From Lateolabrax maculatus (Eukaryota; Chordata; Actinopteri; Acropomatiformes; Lateolabracidae): a stretch of 64,000 nucleotides of DNA. Every line of letters begins with the position of its first letter. Within the stretch, counting starts at the first letter, position 1. Of this stretch, positions 46,441 through 59,608 are shown piece after piece. Both the position numbers and the translations under genes were made by a program. The DNA is taken from assembly GCA_031216445.1 (NCBI GenBank), contig CM062219.1:7392501-7456500 (forward strand), in the 5' to 3' direction. Below the pieces are notes generated by a model. That model saw only the letters and a program-made list of their open reading frames with translations, was not told where the DNA came from and made no database searches.

Positions 46441-48904
46441 CTTTTGAGGCCTTATAGTCCTGTAACGCTGAGCCTAGCAAGTCATCTGTGTTGCATTTTC
46501 CTCTGCAACACACACAACATAATTCAGAGCCTGTTCTAGCTCGCGATATTGGCTTGCTCAGCAAAGTATCCTCTCTCATCTCACACAACAGAACGATATC
46601 CATTTTGTTCTTGTCATCCTGAAATTAGAGAGAATAGACAAGTTGTCATAGAACAGGGAAGCATTATGACTAAGGAATATTTATTCCTGTTTTTTTTTTT
46701 AATTGCTTGTCCTCAGGCAGAACTTGAGAGAACTGACGGTATTTTGACAAGGTGATTGTGTCTGGCTGTGTGTTTGCAATGCCTCTTATCAGTTCAAGCA
46801 ATCCATTTTGATCCAATAGGTTTGAGTATCTTTCGATACCTTCTGTTGTTCTTTCTCTCTCAAAGAGATGAAAGGCACACAACTACAACTGCTCCTATCT
46901 GTCATTTTCCACTCTAATTGCCCTTTCAATAAGCCCTTATATACGGTCACCCACATCAATTTTTTAACATAGTAGTCGAGTAACTTTACTTGATAGACGT
47001 GATTGACTCCTGGATGAAGTAACTAATATCCTGATAATATGCAAGAACATTATTACTTTTTACCCAAGAAATATGTTTTTAAGCTTGCAAATTTAAAAGC
47101 CTAGTTTGAAATGTAGAAAACGTAGAGTATAACAAGGTTCAATGTGTTTCTTTCCCTCAAAATGCGTTTTAGTATGAAACCTTGTTGTGTCTTAAAATTA
47201 ATGGAAATACAAATTTAATTTTGGCATGAGGCTCTATCTCCCTGCCAATGGCGCATGGAAAAAGTCTGTAGTAGCTGACTGGGGATTCAACCACAGGTGG
47301 ATTGCATCAAGCTGGTGCAGTGTGATTGCACAGGAAGCAGCAGCAGCAAAGATTTAGCAAATGTATTTGACAGCCTAAGTAGGCGTTTTCTAGTTGGTAA
47401 TGGCACTGCACAAATTCAACAAAGACATCAGCAGGTCAGAACACAGCACCACTTAAGTTGTCAGGCTGAAGTTGCTCTGCAGGCTTGTTTCATTTCAGCG
47501 CTTTAATGTTCTGTTTTGATGTTTCTGAGCACTGCTCCATCACACTCAACACTGTAGGCATAATACTTGAACCCCCCAACCCAGGTTATTTTTTCCTTAT
47601 ACAAACAGAACTTGTAATTCAGACAGACATGTCATGCCAGGCCAGTGACACTGTTATACCTAGGCCAGTGTTGAACCTACTGCGCTGTGTGTAAAGTGCA
47701 ATAGTCTGCCAATCTTTTTTTTTTTTTTAAATATATTCATTCTTTTCCATCTATTATGATCAAAAGAGTTGATCAAAGTGATTCTACATTCTGAGGATTT
47801 ATTCCCCTTCATAATGCAGACAACGCCCAACTAAGAGAAACTCCCCTTAGGCAGAATGCTCTGAACCATAAACTCCTGTTGTTCAAACATCCGTCATCCA
47901 TAGTACCATGGAGAGAGCATGTGCCCTTTGTGCATCCACGCCATAAGTCAACTTATGATGCCAAATTGAATTTTGATGAACAGATGAAAAGAGTTCAGGG
48001 TTTTTTTGCTGACCATGTGAAAGCCATTCGTGCGTTCACCTCTTTATGGATGATTTACTGCAACTTTCTCTACCATTGCCTCAGTCAGAATTAAGTCACA
48101 CACTTGCAGTTTGTGCAAAATGCTGCAGCAAAACTCTATAGAGGAGGATATGAATATAGACGCAGAAAACCTCTCCACTGATTTTATTTGACTTGTTAAT
48201 TTTTGTATCATTTATCCTCCCTTTTAACAATAGTTTAGCAAATATTGTGAAGGACTGAACAGAACAAACTCCTCACTCATTCTGTCATCTCTTAGCCTGC
48301 GCCCCTCCCCTCTCTTTCTCCTCTGTCTCTTTCTATCATGTTCTGAATTTCAAGTTTGTCACCACCTTTCTCTGTCCTTGAGCCTGGTTCCCTGGTAATT
48401 AAATAAGCGGGATGAAATGCGCAGGGACTACAACCAATTCATATATTTCCTAAGTTAACAGCCCTCCAGTTCACCGACAGTGTTTGCTAATCAACTTTGT
48501 ACGGACCCAGAACATGTACAGCTCCACATGTCTATGTGGTGATGGTCATTGTGATGTTGTGGAATAAAAAGCACTGTCATTCCTGTCTGTCAGTGTTTCA
48601 TACTTTCAGCATACATTATTTACTTTTGTGTTGTCAAATGACCCATCTCTTATATTGTTTGAATATGTTTTTTCACTTTATACTAATGCCTTTGGGTTAT
48701 TTAATGACCCTTTTGAAAACACTTTACAGCTCCAAAATTCAGTTAGATCCATTTCCTGGTCCAGCTCACATTTTTTCAGCATATCACCTGAATTATTACT
48801 CTCCAATACAGAGCACAGTAAATTATGCCACTGAAAGAAGCATTAATAAATGATAAACCAGCAGCTGTGAGCGTCAGTGTTATGCAATCACGGCCTACCA
48901 GTGG

Positions 48905-48908
48905 GTGT

Positions 48909-48962
<54 letters not shown>
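48905..48962. repeat. (GT)n microsatellite
   Basis: About 58 nt of GT repeats with one TTT interruption. Confidence 0.95.
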
Positions 48963-48964
<2 letters not shown>

Positions 48965-50034
48965 TATGTGTGAGCGAGATAGATGACCATTTGGCTGAGG
49001 TGAGAGAGAGGGATCGAAGTGGCCAAGACTCCAGCGTCGAGGCTGCGTGAGACTTATCCATATTGATGCCGTATTTACCACCACCGCCTCCCCATATTGA
49101 CCTGAAAGTTACTGTTTAATGCATTATTAAAAAGGCTTGAGGGCTTCAAGTGTTCTGAACAATGAGAAGAGTTTGATATTTTATGCTTCAACGGCATACT
49201 TTAAATGCATGTGTCTATATATACATATATATGTATGTACACATATTCACTGCCTAGTTTACAGTGGTACTTTCAAAGGTGCTCATTCAGTAGAGATGTA
49301 AAATGCTGGGAGTGTGAACACTTAATGAAACAGCATGTACTGCCCAGCGCTGCACAATACAAGTATCCATGGAGAACCATGTGTGAAGTGTGAAAATGAT
49401 TTCAGAATGTTGTTTATGCACATCAAGTAAGTAGTCAGTTAGTTAACCATGTGTCATGCTGTGTGGCTTTCTGCTAATGGTGCTCATGTCTCCGCAGGAG
49501 CAAAATGCATCACTACACATCAGAGTTATATGGTAATGGTTACTTGGACATTACAATCTACACAATTGTACATCAAAAGTGTAAAGTGCGGCATGAGATG
49601 GTATTGCATTGCAGAAGAAAAAGGATTGACAGTAATTGTATGGAATCCGGAGGGGTTTGACACTGGCAATATACAGTAGACTCAGGTCACTTTGCATCCA
49701 GCTTTGCTCCAAGTCTAATAAGACTGCCTTTAATCATTATGCTCCAGTTGTTGCAGCAATCTATTAGTTGAACAGAGGTGTGCCCCAACTCTCATTCAAC
49801 CAAGAAACAAATCGTGTGTTTTGGATCAGTATTTTTTTACCATGCAAAATAAAGGTTGTTCCATAAATTACATTTGATTAAATACTTGTAAATTAATGTC
49901 AGTTTGCTGTGGTGAAGATTAGGCCCACAAGAGTGAAATTATAAAGTATAACTTTACTTTATACTTTATAACCACCACCACCACCAGGTCTGATGTTATC
50001 TATCAGGGGCCACATCAAGGGCCCACATTTAATA

Positions 50035-50275
50035 CTAATATTCATGGTGTCCAGGGGATGAATCTTAATGCTTAATGACTTAAAGACTTCAGCTGTCAAA
50101 GTTTTAACTTATCCAGTGAACTATCTCAACATCTGCCAGGCACAACATTTTGTACACACATTTATGGTTCCCAGAGGATGAATCCTAATGACTTTGGTGA
50201 AGTTTTTTTGTACCTAAAAAACCGATGACATTCCCATCAGCCACAGCTGAACTTTGTGTTTAACTCACTGACGTT
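50035..50275. repeat. Second copy of the teleost dispersed repeat seen at 43858
   Basis: It contains ACTATCTCAACATCTGCCAG, GGATGAATCCTAATGACTTT, GGTGAAG, GATGACATTCCCATCAGCCA and CAGCTGAACTTTGTGTTTA. That is the more 5' portion of the repeat whose 3' portion is at 43858-44066. A (CCA)n run lies just upstream at 49972-49987. Confidence 0.65.
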
Positions 50276-53200
50276 GGAACAGGAATACAGAGAGTAACCT
50301 TTGAGGTTCTGGCACTTTGCTATGAATTGATAAAGTGCATTGTTGTTCAGAACGCAATGCTTTTTTCGTCAAGGTAATGTTGTCTGTCTTCTACTGGTCT
50401 TGCGGAAAAACCAACAATATGGTAAAATAGGAGCCTTGTTTATTAGAATCTTTTGATGCATTTACATTTAAATAGTTGACTTCTGAGAGTCCTGGAAATT
50501 TCACGAAACCACTTGTAAAAATGCACGCACAAATCAGGACCATTTTCATGAGAATCCTCTTTTGACCACAGAATGATCATGTAAGATTCAAGTGTTTAGA
50601 AAATAATGAATAAATAAACAGCTACAATCAGAAAGGAGTGATTTTAATTAGAGAAATCAGTGAGTGGAAGCAATTTGGCCTTTTGTTTTCACGACATTTC
50701 TTATCAACTGTGACACAGGGATTGTAAAGTTGCATTGAGGACACATGTCATAACTGATTAAGGTCAGATTGCTTTGAATGATACTAAAATAGATGCCAAA
50801 GATAAGTTACAGTTTAGGTGTCCTCAAGGATGGAAATTTTGCATCCCACAGGAGTGAGGGTGCTGTTGGTGCAGCTGGCTGATGGGGAAACCTTATCAGG
50901 AGGTCACAGGGAAGTGTCTGTGTGTTGGGGTAGTATATAAAGAGCAGATAGATAATCTTCATCACAATTTTTCAATTTGGACTATTTGTCAATAACGGAA
51001 AAAAAAACCTATAGTTGTATTTGATGGAAAAGGGTGGCCATACACTTGATGGTGCTCACTACTTGAATCCAAGCAGCATACTGATTGTGAGCTCCCAAGA
51101 CTGTGACACAGCTGGACAGAAACCCAGAGTGTGAGATCCACAGCATTTTTGAGCCGTGGCCGACCACCTACACAGTCAGCTTGACTTACTGTTTACTTCT
51201 CTCCCAACTGTTAGCACCACACTGACATTTAAAATGTATGACTAACCAATTAGTGACATTTTTGAAGGGTAAATCAATCAAAAGAGGAAAATTGTGAGGG
51301 CTTTTGCTGGCTGCGGTCTATGATTGACACCTTGGCCAGCTCACATGAAATACAATTAGCTGATGCAATCAGCCGATGACCTCTCAGACAGGTCAGTTGG
51401 ACAGAGTGGCAGCAATCTGCATGAGCTGTAGAACTGAAAAGTACTTTATTAGACCAAATGAGAAAGATTATATAAAAGGTTGAACAATACCTGATGAGGA
51501 AAGATATGATTCAGTAGATCAAATCATATTATTGAGTATCTTGCTTCTACTTTTATTAACATTTCTCCCACAAACATTTGATGAAAAAAGGAAAAAGCTC
51601 CAGAAAGGAAACATTTTTATGTATAAAGATTGTGAAAGGACATGTTTTTTCACAAAGCGTCTCATCAATAAAGCCTAAAAGCAAAGCTAGAATGGACATA
51701 TTACTATAGTGTATGTAATATTTTAAAGGCAGATTGAGTTTAGCACTCAGAAAATTAAGACTAATGTGAAGTTGCTTTTATATATATTAGACATGTGGCA
51801 ACCAAAGTAGTTGGCTAACATCCATACAGCCATTAGCCTGTGTCCAAAGAATAGTGGAGCAGCAGACAATAGATACTAAATGTCATGCTATACCAACACT
51901 AGGGATAGGCAAGATAGACTACCAGCAACAAAGTAAAAGCAAAGTAAATCCTACTAATGCCAATTTCAAATTTCTGTTTAACACAGATATACTGTATATA
52001 GTTAATATTATGATAATATAGATCATGGGAACAAAATTCCCTTCAGTCAAATGTGATAACCAAGAGTCTCCTCACATACTTTAGTAATTGTGAGAATGCA
52101 AAATAATTTTACCCAAGTCATTATTTGATGATTGTGTACAAGTTATTGCTATTGATTGATACTGACTAATTTCTTTAACCCTAAACTTTATATACTGCTG
52201 GTTAGCTTAATCTATAACAATAAATCAAACTCTATTAGTTGATTTATATTTTACATTTAAGGGAAGGTTTACCACTTCAACACTTTTCTTCTTACAGTAC
52301 ACAAAATAAAAAATATTAAAAGGGGGAAAAAATTATTTTGCTTATTATTATGACACAGAAAAGTGTTTGGGACCACAAACAAGGTGGAAGTAAAGCCAAT
52401 GTCAACAAAACACAAAACTAATATGCACTGAACTGAAGGTATCACACACACAGTAAACACCAAGAGTAATTACATGCATACATACACCCCACTGGCAGTA
52501 TATGATAAGTGGGAGGTACACTGTTTTCCTACAGCAGGTGTCTGGTTCAGTAAAAGCAGTATATGAGAGATAAAGACAGACAGGGACGTAATCCATCCAG
52601 AGGCGATATCTTCACCTTTGTCTTTACAGCTTGCCAGGAATCATCACTGTAACAGTGAAAGGTGCACCTCTGCATCGTGTCTATACTTAACTACATGCAG
52701 GTCCACATCACACTCTCGTGGACAAAGCGAAACAGTCCCCTGTGTTGGCTCAGTTCACACGAAACTACCTGAATTTAATCTGAAAGTAACTGCTGCTAGA
52801 GTGGAAAATCAATGATGACTATCACTGCTGCAAATTCTAATACCTTGTGACAGTGAAAGGAAACAAATGGGTATGATAATATCTTGCAAGCTAAACAATA
52901 TGGCTCTGTGTACTGGTGCATGTTGTCACAAATGGGTCATAAATTCCCTAATACCCAGGGCCAATTCTGCCTAATGCTTCAGAACTAATTTAAATGACGA
53001 TGAGCCATATTACCAAACCTTTGCTTATCCTGATCACCAATAGGTGAGAAAGCAGGCCAAGAGAAAAGGGTGGAAAAGGTAGAGAAAAGACAGGAAGAGG
53101 ATATGAGGAAGGATGCTCATTTGTCATCATCTTAAGTAATAGTTGTTATGACTGGATAACTACAACAGAAACTTTTCCTAGGAATACTCTTAGATGATAG

Positions 53201-56200
53201 CTCTGTTTTTATATAGATCAAATTTTTGGTGAAATCCTAATGCATTATTTTAAATCTGTGAAATGTCACATTAGGGCCTTCGGTGAAAAAGAATCCCTTC
53301 TAATTCCCATTTTCCCCGCATGGGTTGCCACAGTCCAACCATCTGCTCCCTGGCTGTATTTTTCAGTGCATCCAGCTCAAGAAATATGCGGCACATTCTC
53401 CATGTCTAAAGGAATTAAACCATCCATCTGATAGGGGAACTGCCAACAGTCCAGTCATGCATTTTACTGAAGGTTAAGAAATCAGCAATGTCCACTTCAC
53501 TCATAACTTTTATTTTATTTATTATTATTATAAACTCCAAAGGCTACTTGTCTCCCCGGTTCACTGTGGAAACAGACCAATGCATTCCTTTATCTATGAG
53601 TATCTGGAGCAGTAGCAGTAGCAATGAGCCAGGAGAGCCAGAGGAGGGGGAGAGACATAATGGCAGGGAGGGGCGGTGAATTGTGGCCATCCCAAGGACA
53701 CTGCACTGAGGTTATATTATTGATCGCAGTTGAGGGGACATGTGCAGTGGCTTGTACTGTAGGAGAAGTACATTCCAATCTCACAGTAATGGTTACTGTT
53801 TGTTTTGTGTGGTAATCGACAGTAGGGAAGTGCTTTAAATCGGCTTTGTCCAGATTCTGATTGTTTCCACAGTGAATCTGTAAGATTGAACTTCAAACAT
53901 TAAAGGATTTCAGCAAATATAATTGCTGTTTTTACCATGCAACAGTACTTTGGGCGTGTTGTTGAAGTCCAGATGCTCTTGTGGTTCAGGACAACCATTA
54001 TGTTCATAATCTTCCATATATCTATGTAGTCCTTGCTATTACATGATCATTTCTGTATGGATGGGGCATGTTTACAGCAGCTGAAAAGCAAGACTCCCTG
54101 GCAGATCACATCTCTTTACACCTTGTATGACTCACCAGTGAACATTTGAACAGCTGGTGCAAGTGAAGAGAAAGAGAGGGAGAAAGAGAGAGTCACAGTG
54201 ACGTCGTAGGGGATATCGTTCTCACTGAGATGACAGGAAGAAAACGGTATATTAACCTGCTGCCACAACAGTGGAGGAGTAAGAGCCAAAGTCATAATGG
54301 CTGTGCTCTACTTGCCCTGCTTTGCTTTCCTGATTGGGTTGCTGTATATCATCTACCCATTATATTTATAGGAAAACCACCAAAAAGGAACAAATATTGG
54401 ACCCAAACAGATAAAACATAAAATATATTTGTTATTATAGGTTTTCCTTGTACAATGGGCTGGGGTACATGTCTTATAGTTTGGGTTTGATTGTAAATTA
54501 ATTTATAGGTTCACATGTTTTGAAGTCAATCTTAAAACAACATTCACACACTGATATGTTCATTGAAACAGCATCTGGATGGTGTCATGGTTCCTCCTGC
54601 CTATACCTACTTGGTTTGTCTAAACAGACTGCTGAAGCCTCATATTAGCTTTGGCTGAACTTAAAAATGTAATTATGCACAACTGTGGATTTTTGTCCCC
54701 CCATCTCTCATTTAGAAATTACGTTAGGAAGAGATCACTTCATGGTCAGTGTGGAGAAGAGGAACAATTACGGCAACTAAAAAGAGTTTCAATGTAGCCT
54801 ATATATGAGCATGTGAATGTTGTTTTAAGACTGAAGACTTGAAAAATGTGAACCTATACTTTAAGACCATTTGCAGACAATTTCTCCCACACCTTCATGC
54901 TGTTCATAAGATCCAAAAAAGAGATACACCCTCTCCTGTGTTACTGATGTGTTTTTCCCTTGGTTTTTACAGACCCGTGTGTCTCCTTTACTTTTAACTT
55001 TTTCACCATTTGAGCTCCTTTGATGTCATATCTCCTGCTTATTCTCACATTTTATTTAGTCTTTTGGTGAGTTATAAATCACATTTTTATGCTCCTTGAT
55101 AGCATCATTGGTTTATTTTTGTTTCAACTATTGTAAAAGAGTGAAATAAATAACGTCCTATTGTCATGACAAAAAAGCTGGGTAAAACATGCAACCACCA
55201 AGAAAAACCTGCCAATTAGAGTTACTAAACCACCAGACTGCTTGAAAAATTAAGCAACTAGCTAAATTCAGATTGCATAAGTAATTGTTCAGTGTAGCTT
55301 GTTATAATGTTAATGTAACTTGAGTGACCCAATAGTTTAATAAAATATACATAAAAGGTAACTGAGATCTAAACTGTTAAAACAATAATTAACATAGAGA
55401 GTATGGAATTATAAAGAGAGAGTTTAATATAATATTAAGCTAAAGCATTGTAGCAATGATTGAAAATGAATCACTTTAATGAAAATAACTGACATTATTG
55501 ACTAAAAAGAGGCAATGTGATGCAGTATAATAAAGCTGCACTGACTGTGTTCATTCTGCACTGAACAGTTTGTGTTAAAAGCTTGTGAGAGGCAGAGTGA
55601 CCTTGAGACAAAAGAAAGCCCTATAAAGAGAAAGTCACAGGTTTGATTCTCGTGACGGAAGATGTGTCCACGTCAATGCAGTTTAACCTTTCAGAATGTC
55701 ATACAGGAATCCATTTTCAGTTGCGTTAAATAAGACTTTTGTTCACAATGCAAACACAGCTTGCAGGAGTACACGAATGTGTCTGTGATGCAGGCTGTTA
55801 ATATTTCTAGTGCGCTCAAACTTGCTGTGGCTCTCTCCCAGGCTTTCTGGGCATGTGCAGAGAAGCACTGCAGTGCTGCACTGTGAAGAGAGAGAACAGG
55901 GAGACAGGGAGAGAGGAGTTTTGACAGTGGGGTGCTCATTCCCTGCAATATTCTCATTGCCATTCCATGTGTGAGAGAGCATTTAGAGGATAAAAGGCTA
56001 TATTTGTGTGTAGTCCACTGCTGCTGCCCAGCATTATAAAGCATTCATTAAGCATGAAAAGGTTTATGTCAATGTCAGCAACGTACAAGGCACTGAATCT
56101 TTTCTTTGCAGCACATATTCTCATTGGAGAGCTCGTCGGTGTACTACAACTTCGTCTTTTCAGATTTTCCCTTGCCAGACAACAAAACCGAGTCTATTTG

Positions 56201-57934
56201 GTGCAATCCAACCCTTCCAACCACTGCTCTTAGATTAGCAGGATAGTTCTGCTCCACTTTTCTCCAGTGCAACGGCTGTTTCAGCCTCTTGAAGAGATCT
56301 CAAGGACAGCTCCTTAAACAAGAGAAACAACCAAGTCCCTTCACAGACAGTTTTAGTCTTTATTGGCTTTTGTTTGTTCCCTTACAAACATTCGCCAATT
56401 ATGTCCTTTCTCTTTGGATCACTTTTCTTTCATCTGATTTCATTTCGGGTCCATTTGTTCTCTTGATGGTGCTGACTCTTTCCCTGTCGAGGCAGTAAAG
56501 ATAGGATAAGAGTTTCACTTGATGTGGCACTGTTTCGTTGAAAAAAAAAAAAGGTCCACCTGACCAATCCTTTTAGTTCAGGAAACACCCAGCTCAGATC
56601 AACAACACTGATACTGATTTGGATAAACAGAGGAAAAAGGGAAATATATAGTGAGACCATGGTCCTTAGGTTTTGGAATGTGGCAACCAGACACAAACAG
56701 AGAGAGGTAACTGATTAAAGCAAGGATGCCAACAGTCCAGCAAACAAGCTTTAACTACTTATTCCCAGAAACCAAGACAACAATGAAACTGTCATTTATT
56801 AGAACAAAACAATAAAGTACATCAACAAGAGTAGAGGGTAAAAATGCTTCCTTTGTGGTCCTCTGTTGTTTTCTGGAAATTGATGACATGGCAAAAGACT
56901 CACAGATAATTATTTCATATCTCCAAGGCAAAAGATGTTATTGTGAGGTTATTAGCCCTGTAGCTTTGATCCAGTATCAGCCTGCAACAGTAATTGGGTA
57001 CTTGTGCTGTTGCAGGAATGATCCTTCTCTGCCTCTCGGGCTGCTGAGGCATCAAAACAGGTGGAACATAAATGGCACAGCGTGTGCACCTCAGAGTCGT
57101 GACGCACCCTGGTATTTCTAAAAGATGTCATCCATTTTGTGGGCAATGATGACGACAGTGGCGAAAGAGGGGTGGGGGTAGGATCTCTTGGTTGAAAGGG
57201 CCATCAAGTGGCCGGAAATCAAACTGCACCTTCAGACGGATGCTGAGCCTCAGAGGCTCTGCTGTAATAAGGCGAGCAGACTGGTGAAACACTGCTTTCC
57301 CTTTAACGGAAACGGTCCTGCTTGAGCAGACCCTTTGAAGCAGGCTCAGTGTGCTATTTCTTACTAAATCATATTGTAAGAGGCACAATTCCCAGTATTC
57401 AATAAAAAAAACATAATTGTTATAGGAAATATTGTATTACATTTCACCTGAATAGACATTCTGACTAATATCATATCCTGAATAAAGTTAAATCATACCT
57501 GACTGACCTCACAGATTGAAAAACTACCATAGTGGCTGTAAGTGACACCACAGTCCTCTTGTTTCACTGGGATATCCTTTTCAGGCTGCTCATTGGCTCT
57601 GCTATCCAACTCTCTGTAACGCCACACTGCTTTCCTGAGAAACTAAAGAACTCACAAGGTTCTGCAGGTGCCCGTGGACAGCGTTTGATCAGGCCTGCTG
57701 TTAGAGGTCCCACAGAGGTCAAGGTCAATCAGAGCAAAAGTCCCCAGCGTGCTAGTGTGGGCTGTAGTGTGGGATCAACTCCTTCAGATCACTTGACCCA
57801 CAGAATGAGCAGGAGAGGGAGGTGAGTTTGGGTTAACAACATGAAAGATGCAGCTTAGTTCCTGCTGACGTACATGGCTTGACTGACATTCTTCATGCCA
57901 TCGTCATCTTCATGTTATTGTGCTGACTAGAATC

Positions 57935-58160
57935 CAGTGGTGGAAGGAAACCACTTAGTACTGAGTACATACTGAAGTGCAATTCTGAGATACTTGTAGT
58001 TTACTTGAGTATATAACATAGTTAACATTAGTTCCACCTTGACCAGCTAAACCTCTCAGTTTGCCCAAATATTAATGCATCAGTGTTAATAATCCAATAA
58101 TGTCACAGATAATTATATAACACTGACGTTTTCTCTGCATACTTTACTTTTTATACTTTT
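57935..58160. mobile_element. Copy of the CAGTGGTGGAA-end repeat upstream of ccbe1
   Basis: It starts CAGTGGTGGAAGGAAACCAC. It then shows CTGAGATACTTGTAGTTTAC, TTGAGTATATAAC, GTTCCACCTTGACCAGCTAA and AATAATCCAATAATGTCACA, collinear with the other copies. The 3' end is degraded. Confidence 0.7.
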
Positions 58161-58869
58161 ATCTAGGTAGAGGAGCTGAATCCTGCAATCCTTTTGTTGA
58201 TTTCATTCTAGACACTCTAAACAACTCTGCTTTTCTCTTTCAACATGCTGTTCAGCTTTCTTTGTAATGACTTGGCTGAGTTGTTGCACCATAAATTCCC
58301 ATTTTTTTGACACAGTAAAGACAAACAGTAATCTGCTTTGCTTACACAGACACTACAGGAAAGCTGCCCCCTGGAGGATTCAAGACAGTGGTCTGAGTTG
58401 AGTAAATGCAAGTAAATTTGCTACACTACCTTATTTGACTAATTGAGTTGACATTATACTTACTAGTAAACATTTTCTGCTGTGTTTGTTTAGTTGAGAT
58501 GAAACCTGCATAGTGTTGTCTCTGCATGCCATATTTTGTATTTCAGTTTAGGTATTTGAAATGCATGTTAAAGTTTCATCAGATTTGATTCAGTAGCTTT
58601 GAGTCTTAGTGGGGTACTGCAGCAATTTGGTATTGCACTTTCATTAAGTTACCTGGACTTGTGAGAGGCAGATTTAAAAAAAAAAAAAAGTAATTCTCAG
58701 AGAGCGTGAGTGATACTCAATCTGTGGCATGCTCCTTTAATATTTTAGGGAAAATCTCCTTAAATCAGTTTATGAATTACAGGTTGAAATAGAGGTACAA
58801 TAAGTGAACATTAATGATGAATTTCCAAGGCGTTGGTTTTATGAGACGAACTGAAACACAGAGACGGAT

Positions 58870-59337
58870 GACAACACCAGCGATAACGAACACGCGTCCG
58901 TCCCCGTGCTCGTGTTTGTTTGTGTCATTGAGCGCGTGTCATCTCGCCCGCAGCCGCGCGGTGGTAGCAAAGACGTGGACGTCACGACGCACGCGTGGAA
59001 AACACACGCACACGCGCCGGGGTTCGCGTTCACGCGCTCAAAGTTTCACCGGATAGAAAAAAGGTGCGCGCGCGTGTCAGTGGAGCTCAACCTTAGTCTA
59101 AAAAAAAAAAAAGAAAATGAAATAATAAATAATAAATGAATTACAAAAAGGCGGAAAAGAAGACATGTAAGAATGAAGGAGTTAAAAAAGTAGTCCCTCG
59201 GCCTCCCCTCCGCAGCGGCAGCGGCTCACTCACGTCGGCCCCACGAGGGGCGCGAGGTGAGTGGGAGGCTCCACTCCGGGCTCTGGAGCCGCAGCGGCGA
59301 GCGGTGCACGCGTGGATCAGCGGCAGCGGCCGGCGAG
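58870..59337 (+). promoter_or_regulatory. CpG-rich promoter and 5' UTR region of ccbe1
   Basis: The sequence changes abruptly from AT-rich to GC-rich with dense CpG (ACACGCGTCCGTCCC, CGTCACGACGCACGCGTGG, GTGCGCGCGCGTGTC, CCGCAGCGGCAGCGGC), interrupted by an A-rich patch at 59101-59175. It ends at the ccbe1 start codon. No TATA box is evident, so a CpG-island type promoter is inferred. The transcription start cannot be fixed from sequence. Confidence 0.65.
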
Positions 59338-59444
59338 ATGAGACTGCGACGCGGCGGCGGCCCCCTCCTGCTCGCCGTCACCTGCGTGTGCTTCTCCGCG
59401 GGTTCGCCCTGGTCCTACCAGCAGGAGGAGGACGCCAGTGACGG
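59338..59444 (+). CDS. ccbe1: ccbe1 exon 1: signal peptide
   Basis: This is the first coding exon of collagen and calcium-binding EGF domain-containing protein 1, a secreted extracellular-matrix protein. It promotes VEGF-C maturation with ADAMTS3 and is required for lymphatic vessel budding (the zebrafish full-of-fluids phenotype). The ATG has G at -3 and is the first in its frame. The 35 complete codons show basic MRLRR, a hydrophobic core PLLLAVTCVCFSAG and a likely signal cleavage before PWSYQQEEDASD. WSY followed by an acidic stretch corresponds to WTYREEPEDG in human CCBE1. The donor is ACGG|GTCAGT, splitting a Gly codon. The remaining exons (EGF-like and collagen repeats) lie beyond the window. 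Confidence 0.9.
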
Positions 59445-59527
59445 GTCAGTGCCCAGTGACACCGGGACTGAGGGGGGGGAAACAAATGTTTACTCTGCTT
59501 CTAAAGTGTTTGTTGTGTCGTTCGCAG

Positions 59528-59608
59528 TGGAGGCTGCTCTGACGGTAACATTTCTACAACGAAGTACCCCTGCGTGAAGTCCAGCGGGGAGGTCGCGACG
59601 TGTTACAG
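59528..59608 (+). CDS. ccbe1: ccbe1 exon 2: start of cysteine-rich N-terminal region
   Basis: This 81-nt exon has acceptor TTCGCAG and donor ACAG|GTAGAG. It encodes GGCSDGNISTTKYPCVKSSG and then EVATCYR with the Arg codon split. Human CCBE1 has [20 protein letters not shown] at this point, so the identification is firm despite the short length. It contains three cysteines and an N-glycosylation sequon (NIS). Intron 1 is only 83 nt. The next exon (KKCC... in human) was sought to position 64000 and not found. Confidence 0.93.

Larger units (their letters stand above)
30651..58850. other. Intergenic region between hcn1 and ccbe1
   Basis: About 28 kb separate the two genes, and I found no protein-coding gene I can identify. 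The region contains LINE remnants, MITEs, dispersed repeats and microsatellites, a CpG-enriched promoter-like segment (39140-39625) and a few exon-like stretches, each reported separately. Stretches not itemised look like ordinary AT-rich unique sequence. Confidence 0.7.

Noticed and set aside
55573..55665. GGTTTGATTC-like B box suggesting a tRNA-derived SINE or tRNA gene
   Set aside because: No convincing A box at the right spacing, no cloverleaf and no SINE tail; probably chance or an unrecognisable fragment.
30651..58850. Possible pmaip1 (Noxa) or mc4r, neighbours of CCBE1 in human
   Set aside because: No BH3-type motif frame and no receptor-sized single-exon ORF were found in either strand.
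59136..59441. 101-codon Arg/Pro-rich frame overlapping the ccbe1 start
   Set aside because: It is a shadow of the GC-rich promoter and exon 1 in another frame; the ccbe1 frame is supported by homology and splice sites.
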